Below are positions 24,630 to 35,792 of a DNA stretch of 64,000 nucleotides, in pieces (the first letter of the stretch is position 1; every line of letters starts with the position of its first letter). Below the pieces are notes generated by a model. That model was not told the DNA's origin and searched no databases. It was given only the letters and a program-made list of their open reading frames with translations. The position numbers and the translations under genes were made by a program. Origin of the DNA: Aphelocoma coerulescens (Eukaryota; Chordata; Aves; Passeriformes; Corvidae); the NCBI RefSeq assembly GCF_041296385.1, contig NC_091019.1, forward strand, positions 7,339,264 through 7,403,263. The letters run 5' to 3'.

Positions 24630-25020
24630 CTATTGACTCTCCCATGAGGAAAGGCTAAGAGAGTTGGGACTGTTCAGACTGGAAAAGGGAAGGCTCCATG
24701 GAGACCTTCTAGCACCTTCCACTGCCTAAAGGGGCTACAAGAGGGCTGGAGAGGGACATTTTACAAGCCATATGGTGATAGGACAAAAGGGAGTATCTTT
24801 AAACTGAGAGAAGGCAGATTTAGAATGTAAATTAGGAAAAAAATCTTTACTGTGAGAGCAGTGAGGCCCTGGCATTGGTTGCCCAGAGAAGCTGTGGCAG
24901 CCCCATCCCTGGAAAGTGTTCAAGGCTAGGTTGGATGGGGCCCTGAGCAACCTGTCTAGTGGAAGGTGTACCTACCCATATCCCTTTAAGGTCCCTTCAA
25001 ACCCATACCATTATATAAAA
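24630..25020 (+). mobile_element. CR1 LINE 3' fragment
   Basis: CR1 3' phrases are present in order: 'gaggaaaggctaagagag', 'ctgttcagactggaaaa', 'ttggttgcccagagaagctg', 'ccctggaaagtgttcaagg', 'ggttggatggggccctgag' and 'aaggtcccttcaaaccc'. It is a 5'-truncated, non-coding remnant. Confidence 0.92.
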
Positions 25021-26719
25021 TATTGAGATAAACACTTTTGCTGAATGACAAACTGAAACTACTACTTATAATGCAGCACCTGTCTCCTCCAGTTTTGGCT
25101 AGAATCTAGTAGATATCAATTTATTGCTATTGATTCGGCTACAAATCAAAGGTGCAGTGGGTTTTGTGGAGTTTTGTTTTTTTCACTGACTTCAGAAAGC
25201 ATATTCTTAAACTACTGGCATAGATCACCAAAATTGGTACAAAAAAATATTTGTACATCCTATTAAAGTGTTAGGAAATGAGAAAATTACTATTTGTGGA
25301 AAATACCATATGAATAAATATCAAAACAAACACTTTCTGACCTTCAATAAGAAAAAATATTTTTGAAGAACACCATATTCACAATATGTTTCCTTGAAAA
25401 CTCCTTTGAGAGGAAAAAACCAAAACAAAAAAAGTTCCATCAGCGACCAGTTTCTTATTGTATGTAAATCTTTCAGATGTTTTTGGGGTTAGGAAGTTTG
25501 CTGTTTCATGCCACCAAAAATAGCAGCTCAAGATGCCATCAAAATATCACTGTATTTCATTTTGTCACCTAATTGAAATTTGCTGATTATAGTGTGCTTA
25601 TAAAGATAAGCATAGTCTATAATTTACAGCTTCTGCACATACCTGCAGGTTTTATATCTGAAATTTGTGTTTGCCTATGGCATGTTTGGGCAAGCAGTTT
25701 CATCATTCCCCTGAAGTTGCAGCCAGGTATAGAGTTCTCCCTCATTTCTTTTTCCTGTAAGCATTTAACAGTACCGTAACAGCACTACTGGTGCCTGCTT
25801 AAAGGGAGCTCTGCTGGGGGTCATTGATCTAAATTCCATATTAAGAGATACAAAGATATTTTTGTGGTATTTTAGTAATGAATGGGCTTTGCAAGTTGTG
25901 GGAATTTATTGATAAAGCAGTACTTGGCAGTTTGTTATGGTCAGTAGAATAAAGTGATATCATGAGAGGGCTAAAGATCATAGTCTATCATATGATTTAA
26001 GCAGTGGATAGAAATCTCTGCTTGTGTTTTTAACTTCTCAAATTTTAATAGTTCTTGGCATTAAACAAAGCTCCAGTATCATTTTTAATTCAATAGAGAT
26101 ATTTAAATTCTTAAAAAAAAAAAAAATAGGGTAATCAGAAGTGAGCTATATAACTTTAATTGTAACTGGGTTTTGTGTACCTTTTGGTGGGAGGCAGCTT
26201 AGGTTACTACAGAAAGTAATGTCTTTAGTCTGGAAGGAATTCCATGGTAGGAAAAGGGCACATCAGTAAATAAGGTCATATCACCCACAAAATCTATGAT
26301 GTAATTTGCATGACCACAAATCCATATTAGATGGATGGTGATGACAACTAGAACTGTTCATATCAAGAAATAACTGAGCACACATAGAGTCTTCAGGAAG
26401 GAAAGTGGAGAAAATAAGAGAAAGAGGTGGGGAAAAATCTACTGCTGTCAGAGAATGAAGAAACATCCCAGGAAGCTGAAAAGATTAGACAACTTTTCCT
26501 GTACATTGAGTATGCATCACTTCAGCTATGAACTTTTAGTGTTTGTAAACAAAGCACAGCTCAAAGTGTCATTTTGCTTTAATAGGGGGTGGTGAAGGAA
26601 TATATAAAACCAGGTTTGCAGAAAATAGAAATAACACTTTTCCACATTGTGTTCCTTCAACTTACTTATTGCTATATGACAGCTCCAACAGGGAACTGGT
26701 GAGCTGTGACCGATAGGTA
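25021..26719. other. Anonymous AT-rich DNA
   Basis: I see no supported gene or repeat. An A homopolymer lies at about 26,114-26,126. Confidence 0.3.
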
Positions 26720-26725
26720 AAGCTT

Positions 26726-27010
26726 TGTAAAGGGAAGGCCTGGTAAAATCATGGCTCTGGCCTGTTACTTAGCCTAAGTAGAAATGGACTGTGGGAGAAT
26801 GACTCAGCTAGAATAGAGGAAGGAAGGCTTGCTGCGTGAATGCCTCGTGCCTGCACCGTGGTGTATGGTGGTTGGTTAAATTTGGTTTGTTGTGCCTTAA
26901 AACTATGTAAACTAACAACTGACTAACAGCATAAAAAGGGTGGGGTTTTTGTAAGTAAAAGTCCTCCTTTGCACCTGACTGAGGACTCCTCGCTGCTCCC
27001 TAGCGTTACA
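26726..27010 (+). mobile_element. LTR, second copy of the 9.0-9.3 kb family
   Basis: It shares ordered blocks with 9,005-9,288, including 'gtggtgtatggtggttggtt' and 'aaaactatgtaaact'. A promoter-like 'cataaaaaggg' and a degenerate polyadenylation site ('aagtaaaag') follow. It ends around 'gcgttaca'. No target duplication is visible. Confidence 0.6.
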
Positions 27011-27610
27011 AGGGTTAATATATGTTCAGGTATCTGTGGGAATGCCCACGTACCTCCCCTGCAAGGAGGAGTTTGACATTGTCTTTTGCAGCAGACTGGA
27101 TCTTTTGCAACACTTTGGATCATGTGTAGTACTCTGGTAGAAGGCCTCAGGAATGAGTCTAGGGGGTGCTTCAGGGGTCTTTGATGGTTTATGACACCTT
27201 CTAAGACATGACAGCTGCCTCTCACATGAATGTCCCATGTGACTGTGACCTTCCTGGGGTGGGGGTAGTTTTACAATGGAGACAGATTGTGTAAGGGAGG
27301 ACTGCCTGCAGGGTCTGCTTCTTATCTGGCTTGTAGCCTCTGGTGATGGGCGTTCACTGCCTCTGTACCAGTGGTTTTATTATCACACCCCGAAAAACTC
27401 CTCCTCCCCCTCAGTTGTGGGGGGAGTGTGTACAAGCCTGGCCTCAGCAAATGAGTCTGTGGGCTGTGACCTCCCCTACCCTGAACCCAGCCAGAGCTGA
27501 TTTTCAAGAGAGCTGCTGGGTTTGGCTTTCTTGGGGATACTTCTTCTCCCTCAGCCTTGTTTACTTCTCCTTAGACCTGAGCTAACTGGACAATAGAATC
27601 ATTTTTATCT
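27011..27610. other. Unassigned stretch between two LTRs
   Basis: It is more GC-rich than the flanking DNA, with chance ORFs up to 100 codons on both strands. No retroviral motif is recognised. It could be internal sequence of either neighbouring element. Confidence 0.3.
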
Positions 27611-28026
27611 TGTTGGAAAAAAGGGTCCATGGACTCCGGCGGGGGGAGGAATTGCAGTCCAAACCAATATGTTTGATAAAAGCAAGCTCCGTTTATTAGC
27701 AATCCCGAGGCACTTATATAGTATCCCAGCTTGTTAATTCTTAAGTGGCTTAAAACCTATCAAAGTGCATTTCTGCTTCTACATAATTAGACTACATTGG
27801 CAAGCTTCTACTAGTTATGTTATGATTAAAAGAATTCAGAGTTCACCTCCCTCCTCCCGGTCAGCACATCTTATCTGCACAGCTGCATTGCTTCAAAACT
27901 CCCTTTTTGTTTCCCAGGCCAGTTTCTCACACAGGGATTTTTCTCATACAGAGTTTTTCTCACATAGGCCTTTTGCTTGCAGGCCCTTGCTTGTACAGTT
28001 CTTTTATTGATCCCATAATTCTATCA
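27611..28026 (-). mobile_element. LTR, diverged relative of 2,104-2,531
   Basis: Its reverse complement aligns with the LTR at 2,104-2,531 from 'tagaattatgggatcaataaaag' homology through 'agaagcttgccaatgtag' and 'actatataagtgcct' to a terminal CAACA. TATA and AATAAA are conserved. The start is shortened relative to the other copy. Flanks do not match as a duplication. The purine-rich sequence on its minus-strand 5' side (28,027-28,060) could be a polypurine tract, which would make it a 3' LTR. Confidence 0.75.
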
Positions 28027-28308
28027 ATGATCCATGCCCCTGATCCTCTAACCATTCTTCAATATTATCTTATCTCAAGTTCCCTTAGGTGGCTTAAGTC
28101 ACAGTCCAATTTCCTGAAATCCAGGAGGCATACTCAAGGGTGTGGTGTACTTCGGTGGTCACAGATGAGCAGTTGCTTCTTTACAACAGTGGGCAAACTC
28201 CTTCTGTGATCTTAGTGTTAAAGACAATTATGATTTTCAAGTCTCTTACAGCAGGAATTAAACTGAATAGTTCTAGTGACTGTTAGCGTACCTGTAGTTT
28301 TATAACAT

Positions 28309-29544
28309 TGTCGTAGGTTAGCAAGCATAGTCCCGGAAGGGATGTCCTTGCAAAGGGGTGCTTACAGCTTCCTCTGGGACCTGATAGAACCTATCAGCTG
28401 GCCAGTTTGAATATGGACAATTCTTTAAGCCACTTAAAGTTGTGACCGCCTCTGTGATCCACATTTAAGAACAGACAGACTCCCCCCCAGCTCTTTCTCT
28501 TGTTTCCAGACCTGGGACAGGTGGCTGTGGGGCCCGTGCGGGGGCCACAGCCATCCTGGAGTCGATGGACCTGTTCCAGCCGTGGAACCCCCCCCACACA
28601 CTGCCTTGCTGTGGGCAGCCAGAGCGGCTCGGCTCTCCCCCCTCTCCACTGCGATAAGAAAAATTCAACATTCCAGCTGCAAAGCTGCAAGGCCAAGGTG
28701 AGATTACCCCATTTATTGCTGTGAAGAGCTGAAAACCTGAGGGAAGAGAGAAAGGAGATGCTTAAAGCTGAAAGTCTGTTGTGAAGCTATGATATATCAG
28801 AGTATCCCGTTGTAATTTCATGAAGATATGGGGGGTGGAGTGCTCAACTCGTAAGCAAAAGCATCTGTGCTGAGATAGGCAGATGCTGACGCAGCTGTAA
28901 TTTCATGAGAAGTTTGGACAGGGAGAGATGGACCAGATGAGGACTTTTGCTCCAAATGGGAAAGGAGAAGCCTCAGTCCCTAGAGATGGACCAGAGATAG
29001 TCCTAACGATAAAGATGAGGAAGACCCTGTGCTCCCAGGGAAGGAGAAGGGCCTCTGTTTTTTGTTTCTGAACAGCTCAACCTTAAAATTGTACCCCAAA
29101 AAACTTCAAGAGTGGACCCTCAAAAGCAGTTGTGGGAAAAGCTGCAAGTCGGGGGAAGGGACTCACATCGTGAGCAGAGAGACTCCTCCTCTTCCTAAAT
29201 GGACTGAACAATATTTGGAAGTGGGCGGCTGTCTCCTTGTGATAATGTTTTCATAGCATGAGCAAGAAGAGACTTCTCTTTCTAAATGGACTGAACAAGG
29301 TTATTATGGAAGTGATAAACAGACTGAACATCTTAAGGGTTGTCTTTTTACATTGTCAGTGGGAGAAGGGAGGAAGGTGGGGGGAGGAGGAGAGTTCTGA
29401 AGGTGGTATAATTTTTTTTCTTCTTTTAGGTCTGTTAATAAACTTCTTTATATTCTTTCCAGTTTGGTGCCTGCTTTGCATTTCTCCTAATTCTTATCTC
29501 GCAGAAGATAAACAGTAATGAGTATTTTAGACCAAACCACTATA
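28309..29544 (+). mobile_element. Solo LTR, 1.24 kb, with 5-bp duplication AACAT
   Basis: It begins TGTCGTAGGTTAGC and ends CCACTATA. AACAT flanks it at 28,304-28,308 and 29,545-29,549. The relative at 3,423-4,753 ends CCACTACA, so the terminal TA here is probably a decayed CA. No primer site or internal region follows. The 5-bp duplication and long LTR suit an ERVL-like or similar avian class. ORFs inside it are not supported. Confidence 0.88.
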
Positions 29545-29549
29545 AACAT

Positions 29550-29935
29550 TTATTTATAATACAAAAAATCAGCACATCTGAAAGAGCACTTCTGCCATGA
29601 CTGAGTTTCCAGAACATTTTACCTCCTGTATAAACTGCAAAAATGCCTAATACACTACCCCCTCCCCACCTTAAAGGTCTATAATTATAATGAATTTTGA
29701 ATGAGTGATTCTTGATTGACAAGCAGGGAAAAAATCCCTGTTTTCCAGGCATCACAGTTCATGTATTTTTTATGACCTTGTGATATTGTAGAATATACTT
29801 AATCTAGTTACTACTACTTGTAATTGAGGTATTTAATGAGAAGCAAAATACATACCTACTGAAAAAAAATACTGTCTATATTTACTGTATGGTAATATGA
29901 AGCATGTTAATACTTAGATGAGTTTTAGAAGAGTC
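29550..29935. other. Anonymous DNA
   Basis: I see no gene or recognisable repeat here. Confidence 0.3.
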
Positions 29936-30304
29936 TGTCGCTATTGTCCGTAGGGACGGAGAGAAATCACGACATGAATTCAGGTCAGAGAAGATGGTTG
30001 AGGCTGGCCCTTTAATGCTAAAAACCTGTCTTTTTATAGCATTATTCGCAATAGAGAAATGACATGATTGGCCTATTGATTAGCCTCCCACCAAAATGAT
30101 TGGTTGAGAGAAATAGTTCCTGTTCTCAAAATATTATTCTCAGTGAGCCAAAACAATATCCACTGTATTCTCACAACACCCTGCACCTGCAAATAGTTTA
30201 CAAAATAACAAACCGTCTCTCAGCTAGTTTGCGTGAGAACGGAAACTTTCACAGGAGACTGTAAAAGGTGGAAAATTTCTCTGCTAGCCTCTTCAGCATC
30301 TACA
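29936..30304 (-). mobile_element. 3' LTR of minus-strand ERV (element D)
   Basis: On the minus strand it runs TGTAGATGCTGAAGAGG to CAATAGCGACA (369 bp). A TATA box ('gctataaaaagac') and ATTAAA follow in order. Directly upstream on the minus strand is a polypurine-like 'aaaacaaaaaggctgaat' (30,305-30,322). It belongs to the same broad family as the element B LTR (TGTAGATAC...GCTAGCA). Confidence 0.82.
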
Positions 30305-30730
30305 ATTCAGCCTTTTTGTTTTAAAGACCAAAAAGGTAGTGTTTGTAATCCTCTGCGGGATCCTTTGCAGCAAGGAGAACAAACACAGCATAAGGGGTCT
30401 GTTTGGTAATGGTCAGTTACCAAACAGAATCTGAATCAGATACTGATTTAAGGCAGGCAGAGAGATTCTCCAGCAGTGCCATGGGAGATACATCTAGCAA
30501 ATGCAGCTATGTGTCCAGTCATTAATTCTGAATAGCCTTAAGGGCTCTACATCAGTTACTAATTCTGAATGGCCTTAAGGGCTCTAACATTCTGCATAAC
30601 ATTCTGACTCCATAACATAAGAAACTTGAAGTTCAGTCTCTGAAATTCAGTCTCTGCTTGTAGAACGACCAGGCTGATGGTCAACATCTTGGTCATCATC
30701 AGAGAGATCATTCAATGAATGATCTGCATT

Positions 30731-31050
30731 CTAGTCATCATTTGAAGGCTGCCTTGGAGGTTGCCTGTTCTGTTTCTGGTGCCGCAGATTAGGGCAAACG
30801 CATCTTGGAGGTAGCCATTGCTCCCCAGTATCTGTGGAAACACAAGCATACCCACGACCCCAAGCAATGAGCTCATGCGGGCCTTCCCACTTCTTAGTGA
30901 GGAGGTCCCACACCCAGACTTTCGCTCGAGGCAGGTGCGTCTCGCCTGAAGACTGCAATGAAAGAAAATGATTCAAAATAACAGGATTATTTGAATTTGG
31001 TGGCACTGTAAAATGATTAATTGTATATAACGCTTTTTCTAATCGGCTCT
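30731..31050 (-). pseudogene. pol: ERV integrase C-terminal remnant (element D)
   Basis: The minus-strand frame gives 'NNPVILNHFLSLQSSGET' and the integrase C-terminal pattern 'GRGYACVSTDTG', then a Gln/Arg/Asn-rich tail. The plus-strand element B has the same protein at 42,700-42,801 and 43,089-43,398. Homology runs up to 31,050, where it meets the TG of a plus-strand LTR. All sequence encoding the rest of pol and gag of element D is missing. The tail from 30,305 to 30,730 is non-coding and env-less. Confidence 0.85.
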
Positions 31051-31356
31051 TGTGGATACAATATTGCTGCTAGCAAGAATTTTCTTGCTTCTTTCTAAGC
31101 CCGTGGGATACTTTTCTCTCTCACAAAGAGATTAGCAGAAGTTCTATAAACTATGAACACCTGCGACCTTGCAGAGCTTTGTTTATGGTACAGTAGAAAA
31201 ATCCACCCAGGGGGTGGCTCATCCTTTGTCCAATTAGACTATGAAGAAAAAAGTCTATTAAAAGAGTTTGTCAAATAATTAAATAAATCAATCTTGCTGC
31301 ACAATTCCGCCTGCTGGATCTTCTCTCTTCTTCTACGGCTGTGGGATACAGTAATA
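31051..31356 (+). mobile_element. 5' LTR of plus-strand ERV (element C)
   Basis: It begins TGTGGATACAATATTGC and ends GATACAGTAATA, parallel to the element B LTR (TGTAGATAC...GTAATA). 'gtctattaaaagag' matches the TATA position of element B and 'aaataaatc' gives AATAAA. The degenerate primer region after 31,356 ('ttcatgcctccgatgtgatctg') parallels the tRNA-Trp-like site of element B. No 3' LTR partner is found. Confidence 0.82.
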
Positions 31357-31486
31357 TTTCATGCCTCCGATGTGATCTGCACGCTGCGACGTGTCCTGCA
31401 CGCTGCGAGCCAAGCCGAATTTCTCTAGAGGTATGCTGTTCCCTTCTCCCCCCCCCCGGACCGGGATGTCCGATGGGACTGAGCAA

Positions 31487-33059
31487 ATGGCGAACAGCAG
31501 TTTAAAAACCAATGCTGTGCTGACAGTCCAGAAAGGTGTTTTCAGTATAATGTGCACCTCCATTCCTGAAAATTCACTTTGTGAGTTAGTAGACTGGGCT
31601 GCCCTGCATGGCATTTCCCCAAACAGAGAAACCGCCCTGGATTTTGGGCTGTGGCAGGAGATAGGCTGTGCTATCTGGCACGACCTTCCATCTGGGAATC
31701 TGTCAGTGCTAGAATTATTACACACATGGTGGTTTTTATTTAACCTGCTGATAGACCTTGACTGTGGCAGCAGAGCTGGCTCGCCTGTTTCGGTGGCGAG
31801 TGACGGAGAGATATCCGAAGGAGACAGTTCCGAAAAATCCGCTCTGGCTCCACAGGCGGAGAATGCCCCGGAACCTGCACCGGGTCACCCTGCACTGCCA
31901 TAGGACCCCACGCCACCCGAGGACCCCACACCGGCAGAGCAACTGGCAGGGGTGTCGGGGCAGTGGGAGGGCACACAGCCAGCCTTGCCGTTCGACTCAG
32001 CAGCGGCCACCAATTTTTCAGGGCCGAGGTTGGGGGGGGGGGGTCTCGCTTCCTGGACCCCCATGGCGGCTCCTAGCTGGGCTGCACAGGTGCTTGCCGT
32101 GACAAGGATGCCCAGATGGACTTTTTGGCCGACATAGCTCCGGACACTGCTGCACATTCGCCTGCCACGCTAAGAATGCCTGGATGCTGCTCGCCCCCCT
32201 TCCGCAGCACCGGACGGTGCTGTGGAAAAGCAGAACCAAGCAGTTGACCTTCTAATACAGCATCTGCCTTTGCTGACAGAACTGCCAAACATACCACGGC
32301 AGCTATAGGAGCTGCTCAGCTTGCAAAAGCAGCTGCTGCAGCTCCCAGAGGCACCCTGCAGCATGGGGCACGCCATCCCCACGCGCGCTGCACCATCCGC
32401 GCCGCTCAGGCCCCCCCCCAAGAGACACAGCTCTGAAAACGGAAGTGGCGCAACCAGCAGCTCCAAACCCGGAACCTGCAGCGGTAGCAGCGGCGCCAGT
32501 CCCGGCGTTATCTGCCGACACAGCACTGGCACTCCAGCCGCCAGCAAAGCCGAGACTAGCAACAGAAGTGGCGGACATGGCAGCCGCGCCCTGGCCAGCG
32601 GCGGTGCCAGGCACCACTGCAGCACAGGAAACAGCTGCAGCTCCGGGCACGGCTCCAGCACCAGAGACGGCAGCAGCAGCTTCAGTGCCAGATCAGTCGA
32701 AACCAGCTGAGGCCGTGTCCCGGAAAGAGGCTGAAGTCCAAACCACAGCACAGCTGACTGCAACCTGTGCTGCCAGTTTCTCTTGTGGTCAGTCTGTTCC
32801 TCCCTGCCCGCATTTATTTGTTCACGGCACCTCAGAGTTGCCTTTAACCGATGATTCATCGTCAGGCAGTGAGGCAGAGGAGGCTTTGGTCCCAGGTTGT
32901 AAAGCAGCTGTAGCTGGGAGGCAAAAGAAAAGGCTGCTCCAGTCTCGCCCCTGGACCTTCCTGGACTGCACTGTGACAGTGCGTCCGAGACACTACAACC
33001 GTTTCTGGGAGTCACTTAAGATGCGGGCTCTGGAGGAGGGAGATTGGGATTTATTGGAA
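31487..33059 (+). pseudogene. gag: Decayed ERV gag (element C)
   Basis: The start MANSSLKTNAVLTV at 31,487 is cognate to MANSGSQTNAVVMV of element B (39,208). The matrix-like part continues to a stop at 31,901-31,903, and the Ala/Pro-rich middle region resumes in another frame from about 32,445. Near 33,000-33,055 the sequence matches the element B stretch preceding the capsid ('HYNRFWESLKM', 'DWDLLE'). Gag would form the particle core. Capsid, protease and pol are absent because the homology is lost at the microsatellite. Confidence 0.8.
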
Positions 33060-33311
33060 AGGACGAGGAGGACGAGGAGGAGGATGAGGAAGAGGAGGAG
33101 GAGGAGGATGAGGAAGAGGAGGAGGAGGAAGAAGAGGAGGAGGAGGACGAGGAGGAGGACGAGGACGAGGAGGATGAGGAGGAGGATGAGGACGAGGACA
33201 AGGACGAGGAAGAGGAGGAGGACGAGGATGAGGAGGAGGAGGAGGAAGAGGAGGAGGACGAGGAGGAGGAGGAAGAAGAGGAGGAGGAGGAGGAAGAAGA
33301 GGAGGAGGAGG
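33058..33311 (+). repeat. (GAG/GAA/GAC/GAT)n microsatellite inside gag
   Basis: About 250 bp of almost pure purine trinucleotide repeat. One frame codes for an unbroken Glu/Asp run, another for Arg/Lys, and the complement for Ser or Pro. This explains the large low-complexity ORFs on both strands. The element B gag has no such tract at the matching place (40,700), so it arose in this copy after the codons for 'LLE'. Confidence 0.95.
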
Positions 33312-33429
33312 CACTATTGGCAAGTTGGAGCCACTTTGCTGGGGCAGGGGCTGCTCCACTTGGTGTGGCAGCGACAGGCAGGCACTTGTGGAATTCACCC
33401 CAAGGCAGTTCAAAACCTCTAACCACAGT

Positions 33430-33738
33430 GTGAGACGAGAATAAAACAAACCAAAAGAGAACCCAAAAACCGAAAAGCCTTTGCCCATGCTGCCTTGGCT
33501 CTAGAGCAAGAAAAGCAAGAGACAAAACTAGGTGGTCTCTGCCCTAAGGCAAAAACCGAAAAATCCGAGCAAGGCAACAATCACACAGCAAAAGACCACA
33601 GGCTGCCTGCTGGAGCACACTTTAAAAGTGCCTGAGGTACCACCCCACCCCAGTTTCCAGGCTGCAGGGTCTTAAAGAGACAGTAACAATTTGAGGCACA
33701 GATATAGATGGAATACAATGACATTATGACCCATGACA
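33430..33738 (-). mobile_element. Partial LTR, relative of 58,724-59,205
   Basis: On the minus strand it starts TGTCATGGGTCATAATG at 33,738 and shares with 58.7-59.2 kb the order 'attgtattccat', 'tctgtgcc(t/c)', 'tctttaagac/agcc' and a TTTTAAA promoter-like motif. The distal end is unclear and may be truncated at the element C boundary. Confidence 0.55.
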
Positions 33739-33754
33739 TCCCCTCATGAGGAAT

Positions 33755-34315
33755 GACCAATGACTGCATTGTCTTTCAGGCGTTTTTCAATACTTCCCAG
33801 AATAATCTCCATAACTTTACCTGGCACTGAAGTGAGACTAACAGGTCTGTAGTTTCCGAGGTCCTCCTTCTTGCCCTTCTTGAAAATCTGGACAACGTTC
33901 ATCAGCTTCCAGTCAGCTGGGATCTCTACAGATTCCCAAGACCACTCAAAAATCATTGAGAGGTTTCACAAGGACATCAGCCCATTCTTGAGGGTTTTTG
34001 GATGAATCCTATCAGGCTCCATAGATTGTAGGGATCCAGCTGCAGCAGCAGATCCTGCACAATTTCAGGGTTGACTGGGAGTTCATCATTCTCACAGTCA
34101 TGGTCCTCCGGCTCAGGGCACTCTCTATCCATGCTGAAGACAGAAGTAAAAAATGCATTAAACACCTCTGCCAGTTTTTGAGGTAACCATCCTCCTCCAA
34201 TAATAGGACAATATTACTTTTACTCTGCCTATTGCTATTAAAATATTTGAAGAACTCTTTTTATTGTCCTCTGTGGTCTGAAGGCCTCGCGGACATTTCC
34301 CTTGATACAATCAGT
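33755..34315 (-). pseudogene. CR1 LINE fragment: endonuclease-RT linker and RT start
   Basis: The minus-strand translation contains the CR1 RT block 'NYRPVSLTSVPGKVME', preceded by 'WKLMNVVQIFKKGKKED', and upstream 'FNAFFTSVFS' with an acidic linker and 'DLLLQLDPY'. These are RT motifs 0-1 of CR1 ORF2, which copies LINE RNA at the target site. Frames shift between the segments (33,744-33,956 and 33,977-34,200). It is a 3'-truncated internal fragment, which is unusual because CR1 copies normally lose their 5' end; later deletion or LTR insertion may explain it. Confidence 0.93.
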
Positions 34316-34316
34316 T

Positions 34317-34565
34317 TGTACCTGTGAGAATTTGCAAAGCAAGAAGATAAACAACAGAAAGAAGATTTAACAGCTGCAAAAGGGAGGATACTGGCCGATG
34401 TTTAGCAAAGAATGTGTGTACACTATAGATAGCCAATAGTATTGTATTTGAGCAAAGTAATAGCCCATGAACATGTAGCTAAGAAAGTACATAAAAGAAG
34501 CTGTGTAATAATAAACGTGTGTTGGAACCCTGGTTTCTGAGAATTTCAGCCTTTCACTGCTGACA
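34317..34565 (+). mobile_element. Probable short LTR
   Basis: It begins TGTACCTGTGAG beside the CR1 break and contains 'tacataaaagaag' (TATA-like, about 34,490) then 'aataataaacg' (AATAAA), ending near CTGCTGACA. Length and order suit a short LTR on the plus strand. No target duplication is visible. Confidence 0.5.
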
Positions 34566-35792
34566 AGTAGTGATCCTCAGAAGTACACTGTATTCAATCC
34601 AAAACCCTGGGAAAAGCTTCCTAAATTGTGTGATAACACTGACATTACTGCTCTGTAATTAAAAGTTATATCACTGGGTGGAATATGCAGAGACATAGAA
34701 AATTAAGTTTAGGGGATATAGGTAATAATAGGTTACAATATGGAGGATTTGGGGTGTAGATTTGTTCTTCATCTTTTCTCCTTCTAATTCTGAGTGCTCT
34801 GTCATTGGGTAAAAAGTCCTGCACTGCAGGACATGAAAAGTTAGTAATTGGGTTGTAAGTAAAAACTTATGTTATTTCATAATTTGTTAATTTAGACTTT
34901 AAAAAGCCTTGAAAGTTACAACTCAGGGCCATTTTATACCCTGTCAACTAAGAGGCACATACCATGCAGCTGTATTATAGATAAGAAAATAATAAACATC
35001 AGTAAAGAAAAAAGCCTGGCATCTCCTGCGTGATAATCCAAACTCGGAGTAAAAGAACTCGAAATTCAGAAACAGAGAAAACTAATAAACGTGCTTTTTG
35101 CCTTTGCTCGGGGCTAAGGGAGTGTGTGTGTTGTGACCATCTCAACAGCGACAGTCCCCTACAGTTCTGGCCAGCTTCAAGTCCAGTTGAGCTTTGGCTG
35201 CATGAAATTTTTCCCTACAGCAGGAGGAGAGCCTCTGTCTGAAGGCCTCTGACATGGTTGGTTCAGTGACTCCCACAGCTACAGAGGATTGAGCTCTATG
35301 GGCAGATCTCTATTGGGCATATCAATACCATAACCGAAAAACTTACACTAGTATGCTAATAAGACTGGGACTGAAACGATTTCTTTGGGCTCTTCCTTAC
35401 CAACTACTGAGTCTGTTTGCTGGCTCTATTGGCTCCTCCCAGATGGTCAGAGAAGACTCCTTCCTGCTTGCTGGGCCTGTGTGAACTGCCATGCCATGTG
35501 GCCCAGATCACTCTCACTCCCTAGAGCCATTTATATCTCCCTTGGATGCTCCCAGCATCACCCCCTCCTCACCTGCTTGGCTGCCAACGCACTGTATGTG
35601 TGATTGTGAAGGGTTCAGCTTTTCTTTTCCCTGAAGTGTTCCTGGCAAGGAATCGTTCCAATGGGTGCAGTATAGCACTCCAGCAAGCTGACCCACCCAT
35701 GCGGTTGTTTAGATGTGAATCTCAAACACATACACTCAAGACAGACAGCTCAGCATTACCAGAGGCAAAGAGTCAGGAGGGCTCTCCCACAT
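34566..35792. other. Unassigned DNA with a possible LTR
   Basis: An AATAAA with an upstream 'tttataccc' at about 34,930-34,995 hints at another plus-strand LTR, without clear ends. The rest shows no recognised feature. Confidence 0.3.

Noticed and set aside
2104..29544. Apparent large inverted repeat between 2-5 kb and 27.6-29.5 kb
   Set aside because: The paired segments are not in mirror order (2.1-2.5 kb pairs with 27.6-28.0 kb, and 3.4-4.8 kb with 28.3-29.5 kb). They are separate LTR insertions of two families with their own duplications.
32445..33525. Large ORFs of Arg-rich, Ser-rich and Pro-rich protein on both strands
   Set aside because: They are translations of the purine microsatellite in different frames; only the gag homology outside the tract is meaningful.
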